A stretch of 64,000 nt of DNA from Mycobacterium sp. E2733 (GTDB taxonomy: Bacteria; Actinomycetota; Actinomycetes; Mycobacteriales; Mycobacteriaceae): assembly GCF_001667585.1 (NCBI RefSeq), contig NZ_LZJZ01000140.1, forward strand, positions 62,001-126,000, read 5' to 3'. Positions 43,194-52,000 of the stretch are shown here, piece after piece. How positions within the stretch are numbered: the stretch's first letter is position 1; every line of letters begins with the position of its first letter. A program made the translations under genes and the position numbers. The notes under the pieces are model-generated. The model worked only from the letters and a program-made list of their open reading frames with translations. It was not told the DNA's origin and searched no databases.

Positions 43194-44149
43194 CGCACCG
43201 AAACTGTTGGCTGCGAACGGCTTAGGTCACTGGCCGAATCGCGACCGCCCATCGGGGTGGCGATCAGCGTCAGCAGGGTGGCCTCGGGCCTGCAGCAGAA
43301 CCGCACCGGCGCGAACGGGGAGGTGCCGATGCCGGCGGAGACGTGCAGCTGCATGTTCGCGCCCCACCGGGACGGTCCCTTCGCCCTGGTCCGGTCCAGG
43401 CCGCAGTTGGTCACCAGGGCGCCGTAGAGCGGCAGGCAGACCTGGCCGCCGTGGGTGTGCCCGGCCATCATGAGTTGGTAGCCATCGGCGGCGAAGCGGT
43501 CCAGCACCCGCGGCTCGGGGGAATGGGTCAGCCCGAGTCGCAGGTTCGCCGCCGGGCTGGCCGGGCCCGCGATCGTGTCGTAGCGGTCGCGGTCGATGTG
43601 CGGGTCGTCGACGCCTGCGGCGGCGATGTGCAGGCCGGCCACCTCGAACTCGCGCCGCGTGTGGGTGAGGTCGAGCCAGCCGCGCTCGGTGAAGGCCGCC
43701 CGCAGGTCCTGCCAGGGCAGCGGCTCACCGCGAACCCGGTGCGACGGGTTGGTCAGATAGTTCAGCGGGTTCTTCAGGCGCGGCCCGAAGTAGTCGTTGC
43801 TGCCGAACACGAAGACACCCGGCCGTGACAGCAGGTCCCCGAGGGCCTGCACCACCGCGGGCACCGCCTTGGGGTGGGCCAGGTTGTCGCCGGTGTTGAC
43901 CACCAGGTCGGGTTCCCAGTTGCTCAGCTCGCGCAGCCAAGCCTGTTTGCGGCGCTGGTTGGGCAGCATGTGCAGATCGCTGATGTGCAGCACCCGCAGC
44001 GGCGTGGAGCCGGGCGCCAAGACGGGCATGGTTATCTCGCGCAGGACGAAGGCGTTGCGCTCGACGACGGCGGCGTAACCGATGCCGGCGACGGCCGAGC
44101 CGAGTGCGACCGCGCCGGCGCGTATCAGCGTGGGCAAAACATCAGCCAT
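43190..44149 (-). CDS. Membrane-anchored calcineurin-like metallophosphoesterase
   Basis: 319 residues from ATG 44149. An N-terminal hydrophobic segment (AGAVALGSAVAGIGYAAVV) anchors it. Metal-binding motifs in order: LHISDLHM, VVNTGDNLAH, FGSNDYFGP, and MAGHTHGGQVCLP near the C-terminus. It resembles YaeI/UDP-diacylglucosamine-like phosphoesterases, but the substrate is unknown. Matches Rv3683, which precedes ponA2. Confidence 0.88.
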   Translation of the reverse strand: MADVLPTLIRAGAVALGSAVAGIGYAAVVERNAFVLREITMPVLAPGSTPLRVLHISDLHMLPNQRRKQAWLRELSNWEPDLVVNTGDNLAHPKAVPAVVQALGDLLSRPGVFVFGSNDYFGPRLKNPLNYLTNPSHRVRGEPLPWQDLRAAFTERGWLDLTHTRREFEVAGLHIAAAGVDDPHIDRDRYDTIAGPASPAANLRLGLTHSPEPRVLDRFAADGYQLMMAGHTHGGQVCLPLYGALVTNCGLDRTRAKGPSRWGANMQLHVSAGIGTSPFAPVRFCCRPEATLLTLIATPMGGRDSASDLSRSQPTVSVR

Positions 44150-44218
44150 GCTGGCAGCCTACTGCCGGTTGCGCTTTGGCAACGTATACCTTGCGCCAGA
44201 GCCATCAAAGTCGGCGGC

Positions 44219-46651
44219 CTATGGAGGCGGCTGCCCGGGCGGCGCCGGGGGCGGCGGCGCCAGCAGCGGAATGGTGATCGGGGGCAGACCCGGGATCTCC
44301 ACCACCTGCGACCCGACCGGCGGCGGGCCGCCCTCGGCGGGCGGCGGCGGGGCCGGCGGGATGCCGTTGCTGACCTGGATGGTGATGATCGACCCCGGGA
44401 TCGTCGCGCCGCTCGGTGTGGTTCCGACCACCTCGCCCTGCTTCGCCGAGCTGTTGACGAAGTTGTTCTGGTCGGCGACCTGGAAGCCGGCCTCCTTGAG
44501 GCGCGAGCGGGCCGCGTCGATATCCAGGCCGGCGACGCTCGGCACCCGCGACCCGGGCGACCCGTCGACGTAACGAGGATCGGTCGGCGGCAACTGCACC
44601 GGACCGAAATTGGTGGCGATCGGCTTCATCGCCGTGAACCAGGTGCGGGCCGGCTCGTTACCGCCGTACAGGTCGCCCTCGCCGCAGTGGCGCAGCGGCG
44701 ACGAGCACAGGTCCGTCGGTGTCGTGGAGTCGTCATAGATGTAGTTGGCCGCCGCGTAGTGGTTGGTGAATCCGACGAAGCCGGAGGAGCGGTGGGCCTC
44801 CGTGGTGCCCGTCTTGCCGGACATCGGCAGGGTCCAGCCGGCGGCGCTGGCCGAGCCGGATGCCGTGCCGCCGCCCACCGCGTCCTTGCTCATCGCGTTG
44901 GCCAGGGTGTTCGCCAGGCCTTCGGGCACCACCTGGTCGCAGGTCTCGGTGGTCACCGCGACTTCGTTGCCGTGCCGGTCGATCAGCTTGTCGATGGGGT
45001 TCGGCGGACACCACGTGCCGCCGGAGGCCAGCGTCGCGGCGACGTTGGACAGCTCCAGCGCGTTCACCTCGATGGGGCCCAGGGTGAACGAGCCGATGTT
45101 CTGCCGTTTGACGAAGTCGGCCAGGCTCTCGTTGCTGTCGGGGTTGTAGTCGCGGGCGGTGCCGGGATCGGCGTAGGAGCGCAGGCCCAGCTTGATCGCC
45201 ATATCGACCGTACGGGTCACGCCGACCTGCTGAATCAGCTTGGCGAACGCGGTGTTCGGCGAGGTGGCCAGCGCCTCGGTCACGTTCATCGATCCGCGAT
45301 AGTTGCCGGCGTTGATCACGCACCAGGTGTCCTTGGGACAGCCTTTGGCCCCGCCGCTGCCCATGCCCTTGGCCTGGAATCGGCCCGGCACCTCGAGCGT
45401 GGCGTTGGTGCCCATGCCCATGTCCAGCGCGGCGGCCGTCGTGAAGATCTTGAAGACGGACCCGGCGCCGTCGCCGACCAGGGAGAACGGCTGCGGTCGC
45501 ATCGTTTCACCGGCGTCGAGGTTCAGGCCGTAGGTCCGGTTGCTGGCCATCGCCATCACCTTGTGCGACGTCTTGCCGGGCTGGATCACGCTCATCACGC
45601 TGGAGATGCCCGGCAGGGTCGGGCTGGCGAACTGGTCGATGGCCGCCTTGACCGGGGTTTGCACGTCCGGATCCAGCGTGGTGCGGATCAGGTAGCCGCC
45701 GCGGGCCACCTGTTCTTTGCTGATGCCGGCGCGGGACAGGTACTCCTGGACGTAGTCGCAGAAGAACGCGCGATCGCCGGCCGCGATGCAGCCCCGCGGC
45801 AGCTCGTTGGGCTGCGGCAGCACGCCGAGCGGGGTGGCCTTGGCGGCGCGCAAGGCGTCGGCCTCCTGGGGGATGTTCTCGATCATGGTGTCCAGCACCA
45901 GGTTTCGCCGCGCCAGCGCGCCCTCGGGGTTGGTGTAGGGGTTCAGCGCGCTGGTCGACTGCACCATGCCCGCCAGCAGCGCCGCCTGCTGCCAGTTCAG
46001 GTCCGAGGCGTTGATGCCGAAGTAGGTCTGGGCCGCGTCCTGCACGCCGAACGAACCGTTGCCGAACGACACCAGGTTCAGGTAGCGGGTCAGGATTTCG
46101 GGCTTGGTGAATGTCTTGTCCAGCGTGAGCGCCATCCGGATCTCGCGCAGCTTGCGGGCCGGGGTGGTTTCGACGGCGGCCCGCTTCTCGGCATCGGTCT
46201 TCGCCGTCACCAGCAACTGGTAGTTCTTGATGTATTGCTGCTCGATGGTGGAACCGCCACGGGTGTCGACGTCGCCGCGCGCGTAGCCCGCCAGCCCGGT
46301 CAGCGTGCCCTTCCAGTCCACCCCGTTGTGGTCGGCGAACCGCTTGTCCTCGATGGACACGATGGCCAGCTTCATCGTGTTGGCGATCTTGTCGCTGGGC
46401 ACTTCGAAGCGGCGCTGGGAGTACAGCCAGGCGATGGTGTTGCCCTTCGCGTCGACCATCGTCGACACCGCGGGCACCTCGCCCTCGAGGAGTTGGGCCG
46501 AGCCGTTGGCGACGACTTCGGAGGCCCGGTTGGACACCAGTCCCAATCCGCCCGCGAACGGAAACATCAGCGCCGTGGCGACGACGCCGGCCAGCAAGCA
46601 ATACCCGGCAAGCTTCGAAACCGTGAGAAGGGCCGGGGGGCGGTCTGACAT
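44219..46651 (-). CDS. ponA2: PonA2, bifunctional class A penicillin-binding protein with PASTA domain
   Basis: 810 residues from ATG 46651, the length I recall for M. tuberculosis PonA2. After an N-terminal membrane segment (GYCLLAGVVATALMFPFAGG) comes the GT51 transglycosylase (VSIEDKRFADHNGVDWKGTL, GGSTIEQQYIKNY). The transpeptidase follows with GSVFKIFTTAAA (SxxK), TSPNTAFAKL (SxN) and SGKTGTTEAH (KTG). A single PASTA domain (RVPSVAGLDIDAARSRLKEA) and a Pro-rich tail close the protein. It polymerises and cross-links peptidoglycan; in mycobacteria PonA2 is linked to survival under stress and non-replication. Confidence 0.97.
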   Translation of the reverse strand: MSDRPPALLTVSKLAGYCLLAGVVATALMFPFAGGLGLVSNRASEVVANGSAQLLEGEVPAVSTMVDAKGNTIAWLYSQRRFEVPSDKIANTMKLAIVSIEDKRFADHNGVDWKGTLTGLAGYARGDVDTRGGSTIEQQYIKNYQLLVTAKTDAEKRAAVETTPARKLREIRMALTLDKTFTKPEILTRYLNLVSFGNGSFGVQDAAQTYFGINASDLNWQQAALLAGMVQSTSALNPYTNPEGALARRNLVLDTMIENIPQEADALRAAKATPLGVLPQPNELPRGCIAAGDRAFFCDYVQEYLSRAGISKEQVARGGYLIRTTLDPDVQTPVKAAIDQFASPTLPGISSVMSVIQPGKTSHKVMAMASNRTYGLNLDAGETMRPQPFSLVGDGAGSVFKIFTTAAALDMGMGTNATLEVPGRFQAKGMGSGGAKGCPKDTWCVINAGNYRGSMNVTEALATSPNTAFAKLIQQVGVTRTVDMAIKLGLRSYADPGTARDYNPDSNESLADFVKRQNIGSFTLGPIEVNALELSNVAATLASGGTWCPPNPIDKLIDRHGNEVAVTTETCDQVVPEGLANTLANAMSKDAVGGGTASGSASAAGWTLPMSGKTGTTEAHRSSGFVGFTNHYAAANYIYDDSTTPTDLCSSPLRHCGEGDLYGGNEPARTWFTAMKPIATNFGPVQLPPTDPRYVDGSPGSRVPSVAGLDIDAARSRLKEAGFQVADQNNFVNSSAKQGEVVGTTPSGATIPGSIITIQVSNGIPPAPPPPAEGGPPPVGSQVVEIPGLPPITIPLLAPPPPAPPGQPPP

Positions 46652-47012
46652 GGCTACTACAGTAGCGGCCCCCAGTCACCCCGCCACGCTGCGAGTTCAC
46701 CCATTTTTTGTTCCTGTGATTGACCAGCGTTTTGCCGCCGCGAGTGCGATAAAATTTGCGCGTGCGTCAGCGGGCGGACCCGCGCGCGTGCGCAAGATCA
46801 CTTCGATCGCCTACCCTTTTGCGACGAGACGGGACGCCCGTCCCAAAAAAAGCGTTATCGGACTGTTGCGCAATTGGCACCTGACCACCTAACTTAGACA
46901 CACGGTGAGATTCAGGTAACACCGATGTACACAGTGTGGCGTAGATCGCAGGTATGGATCTGCACCCCTGGAGGGCGGTCGCGAGAGCGGCCGGTAGGGA
47001 AGGGAACAGTTC
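46652..47012. other. 361-base intergenic region between ponA2 and whiB4
   Basis: Divergent promoter region, more AT-rich than its surroundings. It holds a small hairpin GACGGG-ACG-CCCGTC (46828-46842) followed by seven A (46845-46851), and a TGTACACAGTGTGG stretch near 46921. The hairpin lacks a following T tract on either strand, so I do not call it a terminator. I found no open frame with a ribosome-binding site and no clear sigma-factor motif. Confidence 0.6.
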
Positions 47013-47363
47013 GTGTCAGGAACACGGCCTGCGGCGCGTAGGACAAACATTGCGGCCGCACAAGGGGTACTCCGCAGCGTTGATGCCGAAGAACGGATCG
47101 CCTGGGTTTCCAAAGCACTGTGCCGGACCACGGACCCGGACGAACTCTTCGTTCGAGGGGCCGCCCAACGCAAGGCCGCCGTCATCTGCCGGCACTGCCC
47201 GGTCATGCAGGAGTGCGGCGCGGACGCGCTGGACAACAAAGTCGAGTTCGGCGTCTGGGGCGGCATGACCGAGCGTCAGCGCCGGGCGCTGCTCAAGCAG
47301 CACCCAGAAGTGGTGTCCTGGTCGGACTTCTTCGACAAGAGGAGAACTCGCAGCGCCGGCTGA
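47013..47363 (+). CDS. whiB4: WhiB4, [4Fe-4S] redox-sensing transcription factor
   Basis: 116 residues from GTG 47013. Four cluster cysteines: Cys37 (SKALCRTTD), then Cys59-x2-Cys62-x5-Cys68 (CRHCPVMQEC). The WhiB turn is FGVWGGMTERQRRAL, followed by the basic DNA-binding C-terminus (KRRTRSAG). In M. tuberculosis WhiB4 responds to O2/NO and regulates antioxidant genes. Divergent from ponA2 and convergent with the following ATPase pair. Confidence 0.95.
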   Translation: MSGTRPAARRTNIAAAQGVLRSVDAEERIAWVSKALCRTTDPDELFVRGAAQRKAAVICRHCPVMQECGADALDNKVEFGVWGGMTERQRRALLKQHPEVVSWSDFFDKRRTRSAG

Positions 47364-47383
47364 CCAACGGTTCGACCGGGCTC

Positions 47384-48547
47384 CTAGCGCACGGACCCCT
47401 GGGCGGCGGCGCGGGCCGCGCCTTCACCGGTGATCTGATCGGCGAGCGCGCGCAACGCTTCCAGGTCCGAGACGTCGAACGGCAGCGAGGGAACGCCGAC
47501 CACCGGCACGTGCGGGTTGGCCCCGGTGAACCGCGACAGCAACCTGATCTCCCGTTTGGCGGTCTGCGCGCGGTCGGCATGAATCCTCAGCACGGCCGCC
47601 GCGAGCGAAGCCGCCTCGGAATCCGGCTCGGCCGCAAGTGTTTCGGTTCCATCGATCGCCCGCTCGGCGGGCAACGAGCACAACGTCGGATGGGTGCGGT
47701 TCAAGACCAGCCCGGCGAGCGGCATGCCTTCGGTAGACAGCCGGTCGACGAAGAAGGACGCCTCGCGCAGCGCGTCGGGTTCGGCCGCCGACACCACGAC
47801 GAACTGCGTGCCGCGCCTCTTCAGTAGCGAGTACGTCCGATCCGCCTTCTCCCGGAAGCCGCCGAAGGTGGCGTCGAGTGATTGCACGAACGCCGCCGCG
47901 TCGCTCAGCATCTGTGAGCCGAGCACGGTGGACATCGCCTTCATCGCCAAACCCATTGCACCGGTGACCAATCGGCCTATGCCCCGGCCAGGCGCGAGCA
48001 GCAGCCGCCACAGCCGGCTGTCCATGAAGCTGCCCAACCGTTTGGGCGCGTCCAGGAAGTCCAGCGCGTTGCGCGACGGCGGGGTGTCCACCACCACCAG
48101 GTCCCAGCGATCCTCGGCCAGCAGCTGGCCCAGCTTCTCCATCGCCATGTATTCCTGCGTGCCGGCGAGCGAGCTGGCGACCGTCTGGTAGAACTGGTTG
48201 TCCAGAATCGCCTGCGCCCGGCCGTTTCCGGAGTACTGGACCACCATCTCGTCGAACGTGCGGCGCATGTCGAGCATCATCGCGTGCAACTCGCCGGGAA
48301 CCTCGGACGCCAGGGGCACCCGTTGCGGGGTGTTGCCGAGGTCGTTGACCCCCAGCGCCTGTGCCAGCCGCTTGGCCGGGTCGATCGTCAAAACGCAGAC
48401 GTTGCGGCCGTATTCGGCCGCGCGCAACGCCATCGCGGCCGCGGTGGTGGTCTTGCCCACCCCGCCGGCGCCGCAGCACACCACCACCCGGTTGGTCGTG
48501 TCGGCCAAGATCGAGGCCATATCAAGCCTATTCGGCGTCGTACTCAT
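47384..48547 (-). CDS. ArsA/GET3-like ATPase, second subunit (Rv3680 type)
   Basis: 387 residues from ATG 48547, overlapping the upstream gene by four bases. Deviant Walker A: VVCCGAGGVGKTTTAAAMAL; switch II region WDLVVVDTPPSRNALDFLD; and further nucleotide-binding TIDPAKRLAQALGV. The pair corresponds to Rv3679-Rv3680, reported as anion-transporter-type ATPases that protect against glycerol-derived toxicity. It probably forms a heterodimer with its neighbour. Confidence 0.9.
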   Translation of the reverse strand: MSTTPNRLDMASILADTTNRVVVCCGAGGVGKTTTAAAMALRAAEYGRNVCVLTIDPAKRLAQALGVNDLGNTPQRVPLASEVPGELHAMMLDMRRTFDEMVVQYSGNGRAQAILDNQFYQTVASSLAGTQEYMAMEKLGQLLAEDRWDLVVVDTPPSRNALDFLDAPKRLGSFMDSRLWRLLLAPGRGIGRLVTGAMGLAMKAMSTVLGSQMLSDAAAFVQSLDATFGGFREKADRTYSLLKRRGTQFVVVSAAEPDALREASFFVDRLSTEGMPLAGLVLNRTHPTLCSLPAERAIDGTETLAAEPDSEAASLAAAVLRIHADRAQTAKREIRLLSRFTGANPHVPVVGVPSLPFDVSDLEALRALADQITGEGAARAAAQGSVR

Positions 48548-49563
48548 CGAACTCCTTGCTGCGCAAGTGATTCCGAAAGCTCGTAGAGGCTTCCGAGGTC
48601 GACGCCGTCGGAGATCGCCGGCAATTCCAGCCGGGGCACCTGCAACGCGTCCAGTTGTTGCGCGATCTCGGCGCGCGCGGCGATGACCGTCGCGTGTTCG
48701 ATGGTCTCGGTCAGTAACCCGGCGAAGTCGGTGTCGTTCAGCTTGATCCCCGCCATTTCCAATCCGGCCCGCACCGAGTCCGCGTCGACGTGTCCCTCGG
48801 CGGCCTTCGCCAGGTCGGCGGGCTGCAGATGGGACGCGATGTTGCGATTTACGATCACGCTGCCGATCGGCAGCTCCATCTCGGCGAGCTCCTCGATGGC
48901 TTCCAACGTTTCCTGCACCGGCAGCGCCTCCAGCAGCGTGACCAGGTGGATGGCGGTCTGCTCGGAGTGCAGCAGCTTCACCACGCCTTCGGCCTGCCCG
49001 TGCACCGGCCCGCCCTTGGCCAGATCCGACACCGCCTTGGTGACGTCCAGGAAGCGGGCGATCCGCCCCGTCGGTGGCGCGTCAACCACGACCGCGTCGT
49101 AGACGGGAAGCCGGGTCTTATCGACGCGCACCACCGATTCCTTGATCTTTCCGGTGAGCAGCACGTCGCGCAGGCCGGGCGCGATCGTCGTCGCGAACTC
49201 GATGGCGCCGATGCGCCGCATCGCCCGCCCGGCGATGCCGAGGTTGTAGAACATGTCCAGGTATTCCAGGAACGCCGCCTCGATGTCGATGGCCAGCGCG
49301 TTGACCTGGCCGCCGCGTTCGGCGGTCGCGATCTTGACCTCCTGGTAAGGCAGCGGAGGGACGTCGAAGAGTTGCGCAATGCCTTGGCGCCCTTCGACTT
49401 CCACGAGAAGAACCTTGCGGCCTCCGGCTGCCAGGGTCAGTGCCAATGCGGCCGCTATCGTCGACTTGCCCGTACCGCCTTTGCCGGTGACGAAATGCAG
49501 GCGCGCCTTTGAGAGCCGCGCCGGCCAGCCGACGGCGCTACCGCCGGTCGATGTGTTTGCCAC
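48544..49563 (-). CDS. ArsA/GET3-like ATPase, first subunit (Rv3679 type)
   Basis: 339 residues from GTG 49563. Deviant Walker A: FVTGKGGTGKSTIAAALALT; then VLLVEVEGRQGIAQLF and YDAVVVDAPPTGRIARFLD. Both ATPases carry the lysine typical of the ArsA/MinD/GET3 class and no arsenic genes are nearby, so an arsenite pump is unlikely. Overlaps its partner gene by four bases. Confidence 0.9.
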   Translation of the reverse strand: MANTSTGGSAVGWPARLSKARLHFVTGKGGTGKSTIAAALALTLAAGGRKVLLVEVEGRQGIAQLFDVPPLPYQEVKIATAERGGQVNALAIDIEAAFLEYLDMFYNLGIAGRAMRRIGAIEFATTIAPGLRDVLLTGKIKESVVRVDKTRLPVYDAVVVDAPPTGRIARFLDVTKAVSDLAKGGPVHGQAEGVVKLLHSEQTAIHLVTLLEALPVQETLEAIEELAEMELPIGSVIVNRNIASHLQPADLAKAAEGHVDADSVRAGLEMAGIKLNDTDFAGLLTETIEHATVIAARAEIAQQLDALQVPRLELPAISDGVDLGSLYELSESLAQQGVR

Positions 49564-49640
49564 CTTCGCATGCTAGCCCGACCGGCGCCCGGCCCCCGGG
49601 CAGGCCAGAACCGTTCACGTCCGACCGATAAGCTCGCGCC

Positions 49641-49802
49641 ATGAGCCAACCGATCGCATGGGAATACGTCACCGTCCCGCTGCTGACGCACGCCACCAAA
49701 CAGATTCTCGACCAGTGGGGTGCCGACGGCTGGGAATTGGTGTCGGTACTGCCCGGGCCAACCGGTGAGCAACACGTCGCGTATTTGAAGCGCCCCAAGT
49801 AG
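49641..49802 (+). CDS. DUF4177 small protein (Rv3678A type)
   Basis: 53 residues from ATG 49641; MSQPIAWEYVTVPLLTHA leads to the family core LDQWGADGWELVSVLPGP. Function unknown. The stop codon TAG abuts the ATG of the RidA gene without a gap, so the two are probably co-translated, with the metallo-beta-lactamase gene behind. Confidence 0.85.
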   Translation: MSQPIAWEYVTVPLLTHATKQILDQWGADGWELVSVLPGPTGEQHVAYLKRPK

Positions 49803-50267
49803 ATGACCGCCTCCGCCCGGCTCGCCGAACTCGGGGTCGCGCTTCCTGAGGTGGTGGCGCCGCTGGCCGCCTATGTGCCCGCGGTGCGGACGGGCAACCT
49901 GGTCTACACCGCGGGTCAGCTGCCGATGCAGGCGGGGCAGCTGGTCGGCACCGGCAAGGTCGGGGGCCGGGTCAGCCCGGAAGAGGGCAGGGCGATGGCG
50001 CGGCTCTGCGCGCTGAACGCCCTGGCGGCCGTCGATTCGCTGGTGGGTATCGACGCGGTGACGCGAGTGGTCAAGGTCGTCGGCTTCGTCGCCTCCGCTC
50101 CGGGTTTCAACGGCCAGCCCAGCGTCGTCAACGGCGCTTCGGAGCTGCTCGCGGAGGTGTTCGGCGAGGACGGCGCACATGCGCGGTCGGCCGTCGGCGT
50201 GTCCGAGCTGCCGCTGGATGCACCGGTCGAAGTGGAGCTGATCGTGGAGGTCGGCCCGCGAACATGA
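49803..50267 (+). CDS. RidA/YjgF family protein
   Basis: 154 residues from ATG 49803. RidA-family features: VRTGNLVYTAGQLPMQAG, ARLCALNALAAVDSLVG, VVKVVGFVASAPGFNGQP and VGVSELPLDAPVEVELIVE. RidA proteins deaminate reactive enamine/imine intermediates; the usual catalytic arginine near the C-terminus is not clearly present, so this may be one of the non-canonical subgroups. Matches Rv3678c. Confidence 0.88.
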   Translation: MTASARLAELGVALPEVVAPLAAYVPAVRTGNLVYTAGQLPMQAGQLVGTGKVGGRVSPEEGRAMARLCALNALAAVDSLVGIDAVTRVVKVVGFVASAPGFNGQPSVVNGASELLAEVFGEDGAHARSAVGVSELPLDAPVEVELIVEVGPRT

Positions 50268-51055
50268 CCGAGGCACCCGAGTCGCCGAGTCATCCCGCAT
50301 ACGGCACGCTGCGGGCCGTCACCGAAACTGCCTCGGTTCTGCTGGCCGACAACCCCGGATTGCTGACGCTCGAGGGCACCAACACCTGGGTGCTGCGCGG
50401 CAAGGGCAGCGACGAGTTGGTGGTGGTGGACCCCGGGCCGGACGACGACGAGCACCTCGCCCGGGTCGCCGAGCTGGGCCGCATCACGCTCGTACTCATC
50501 AGTCACCGGCACGGCGATCACACCGACGGCATCGACAATCTGGTCGAGCGGACCGGCGCGACGGTGCGGTCGGCGGGCAGCGGTTTTCTGCGCGGCCTCG
50601 GCGGTCACCTCACCGATGGCGAGGTGATCGACGCGGCCGGCCTCAAGATCAAGGTGATGGCCACCCCCGGCCACACCGCCGACTCGTTCTCGTTCGTGCT
50701 CGACGACGCCGTCCTCACCGCCGACAGCGTGCTGGGCCGCGGCACCGCCGTGATTGATTCCGAAGACGGCAGCCTGGCCGACTACCTGGAATCGTTGCGG
50801 CGCTTGCGTGGTCTGGGGCGACGTACCGTGCTGCCGGGTCACGGTCCGGACCTGGCCGACCTGGAGGCCGTCGCGTCGGGCTACCTGATGCACCGGCAGG
50901 AACGGCTGGAGCAGGTGCGCGCGGCGTTGCGGGAGATCGGCGACGACGCCACCGCCCGCCAAGTCGTCGAACACGTCTATGTGGACGTCGACGAGAAACT
51001 CTGGGACGCGGCCGAATGGTCCGTTCAGGCGCAGCTGGACTATTTGCAGCGCTGA
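50264..51055 (+). CDS. Metallo-beta-lactamase fold hydrolase (LACTB2-like)
   Basis: 263 residues from ATG 50264 (ATGA overlap with the RidA gene). The zinc motif is LISHRHGDHTDG (HxHxDH). Downstream ligand regions are ATPGHTADSFSF, LTADSVLG and VLPGHGPD. Matches Rv3677c. Closely resembles LACTB2-type proteins, some of which are nucleases, but the substrate is unknown. Convergent with crp. Confidence 0.9.
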   Translation: MTEAPESPSHPAYGTLRAVTETASVLLADNPGLLTLEGTNTWVLRGKGSDELVVVDPGPDDDEHLARVAELGRITLVLISHRHGDHTDGIDNLVERTGATVRSAGSGFLRGLGGHLTDGEVIDAAGLKIKVMATPGHTADSFSFVLDDAVLTADSVLGRGTAVIDSEDGSLADYLESLRRLRGLGRRTVLPGHGPDLADLEAVASGYLMHRQERLEQVRAALREIGDDATARQVVEHVYVDVDEKLWDAAEWSVQAQLDYLQR

Positions 51056-51132
51056 ACTCGCGCCGAAATCGACGCTACTGCGAAAAGTCCGAGTGAACGG
51101 GCCGATAACGTCGCTCTCGAATTACCTCGCTC

Positions 51133-51240
51133 GCGTTCGATTCTCGCTCGGTTGCGCCCGCGCTCCGCGCGCGCTTACCTCGCTCGGCGTTCGATTCTCG
51201 CTCGGTTGCGCCCGCGCTCCGCGCGCGCTTACCTCGCTCG
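51133..51240. repeat. Two perfect tandem copies of a 54-base sequence
   Basis: Copy 1 at 51133-51186 and copy 2 at 51187-51240 are identical, each containing GCGTTCGATTCTCGCTCGG and a GCGCTCCGCGCGCGC hairpin-like core. They lie between the convergent ends of the metallo-beta-lactamase gene and crp. The crp stop codon (51229-51231) is inside copy 2, so the last crp codons come next to the repeat. The exact identity implies a recent duplication; the GC hairpins could serve in termination. Confidence 0.85.
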
Positions 51241-51903
51241 GCGCGCGAGCCTTTCGGAGTCCGAAATCAGCACACTCTTGCCCTCCAGGCGGATCCAGCC
51301 GCGGTGGGCGAAGTCGGCCAGCGCTTTGTTCACCGTCTCCCGGGAAGCGCCCACCAGCTGGGCGATCTCCTCCTGGGTCAGGTCGTGGGTGACCCGCATC
51401 GCGCCACCCTCCTGGGTGCCGAAGCGCTGGGCGAGCTGCAGCAGCTGCTTGGCCACCCGGCCGGGCACGTCGGTGAAGATGAGGTCGGCCAGATTGTTGT
51501 TGGTGCGGCGCAGCCGTCGGGCCAGCACCCGCAGCAGCTGCTCGGCGATCTCGGGACGGTCGGCGATCCAGGCCCGCAGCGCGTCGCGGTCCATCGACAC
51601 CGCGCGCACCTCGGTGATGGTGGTCGCGCTGGAAGTCCGTGGGCCAGGGTCGAAGATGGACAATTCGCCGAACATGTCCGACGGGCCCATGATCGTCAGC
51701 AGGTTCTCCCGGCCATCGGGTGAGCGACGGCCGATCTTGACCTTCCCGGAGACGATGATGTACAGCCGATCACCCGGCTCGCCTTCGGCGAAGACCGTGT
51801 GCCCACGGGGAAAGTCGACGGGTTGCAGTTGCTTCGTCAGCGCGGCGACCGCGCCGGGCTCAACCCCTTGGAAGATTCCTGCCCTTGCCAGGATCTCGTC
51901 CAC
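51229..51903 (-). CDS. crp: Crp, cAMP receptor protein family regulator
   Basis: 224 residues from GTG 51903, the length I recall for M. tuberculosis Crp (Rv3676). The N-terminal cyclic-nucleotide domain contains GEPGDRLYIIVSGKVKIGRR and MFGELSIFDPGPRTSSA; the C-terminal winged helix contains DLTQEEIAQLVGASRETVNKAL. A global activator and repressor of the M. tuberculosis cAMP regulon. Its 3' end runs into the 54-base tandem repeat. Upstream is a 97-base gap to the Rv3675-like gene, with a short palindrome (51977-51989). Confidence 0.95.
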   Translation of the reverse strand: MDEILARAGIFQGVEPGAVAALTKQLQPVDFPRGHTVFAEGEPGDRLYIIVSGKVKIGRRSPDGRENLLTIMGPSDMFGELSIFDPGPRTSSATTITEVRAVSMDRDALRAWIADRPEIAEQLLRVLARRLRRTNNNLADLIFTDVPGRVAKQLLQLAQRFGTQEGGAMRVTHDLTQEEIAQLVGASRETVNKALADFAHRGWIRLEGKSVLISDSERLARRAR

Positions 51904-51976
51904 GTTGCCTCTTCAGCTTCCAATGATTTGTGTACGGGCAGGTTAATCCCGTGCTCGCGTGATGAGTCTAGCGGTA

Positions 51977-51989
51977 GGACATTTTGTCC
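51977..51989. promoter_or_regulatory. Short palindrome upstream of crp
   Basis: GGACA-TTT-TGTCC is a perfect 5+3+5 inverted repeat about 74 bases upstream of the crp GTG. It does not match the Crp consensus TGTGA-N6-TCACA. Possible regulator site. Confidence 0.25.
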
Positions 51990-52000
51990 AACGTGCAACG

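Noticed and set aside
43874..46648. 924-codon open frame on the plus strand opposite ponA2
   Set aside because: Opposite-strand shadow; the translation is low complexity while the minus strand gives a full PonA2 with all catalytic motifs.
46828..46851. Rho-independent terminator in the ponA2-whiB4 gap
   Set aside because: The hairpin is followed by A, not T, on the plus strand and is preceded by T on the minus strand, and it lies between two divergent starts.
47384..49563. Arsenite efflux ATPases
   Set aside because: Two ArsA-like genes occur, but there is no arsB, arsR or arsC; the pair matches Rv3679-Rv3680, which has another role.
51133..51240. CRISPR-like repeat
   Set aside because: Only two copies with no spacers between them and no cas genes; it is a simple tandem duplication.
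51904..52000. Crp autoregulatory site upstream of crp
   Set aside because: I looked for TGTGA-N6-TCACA and found no acceptable match; only an unrelated palindrome is present.
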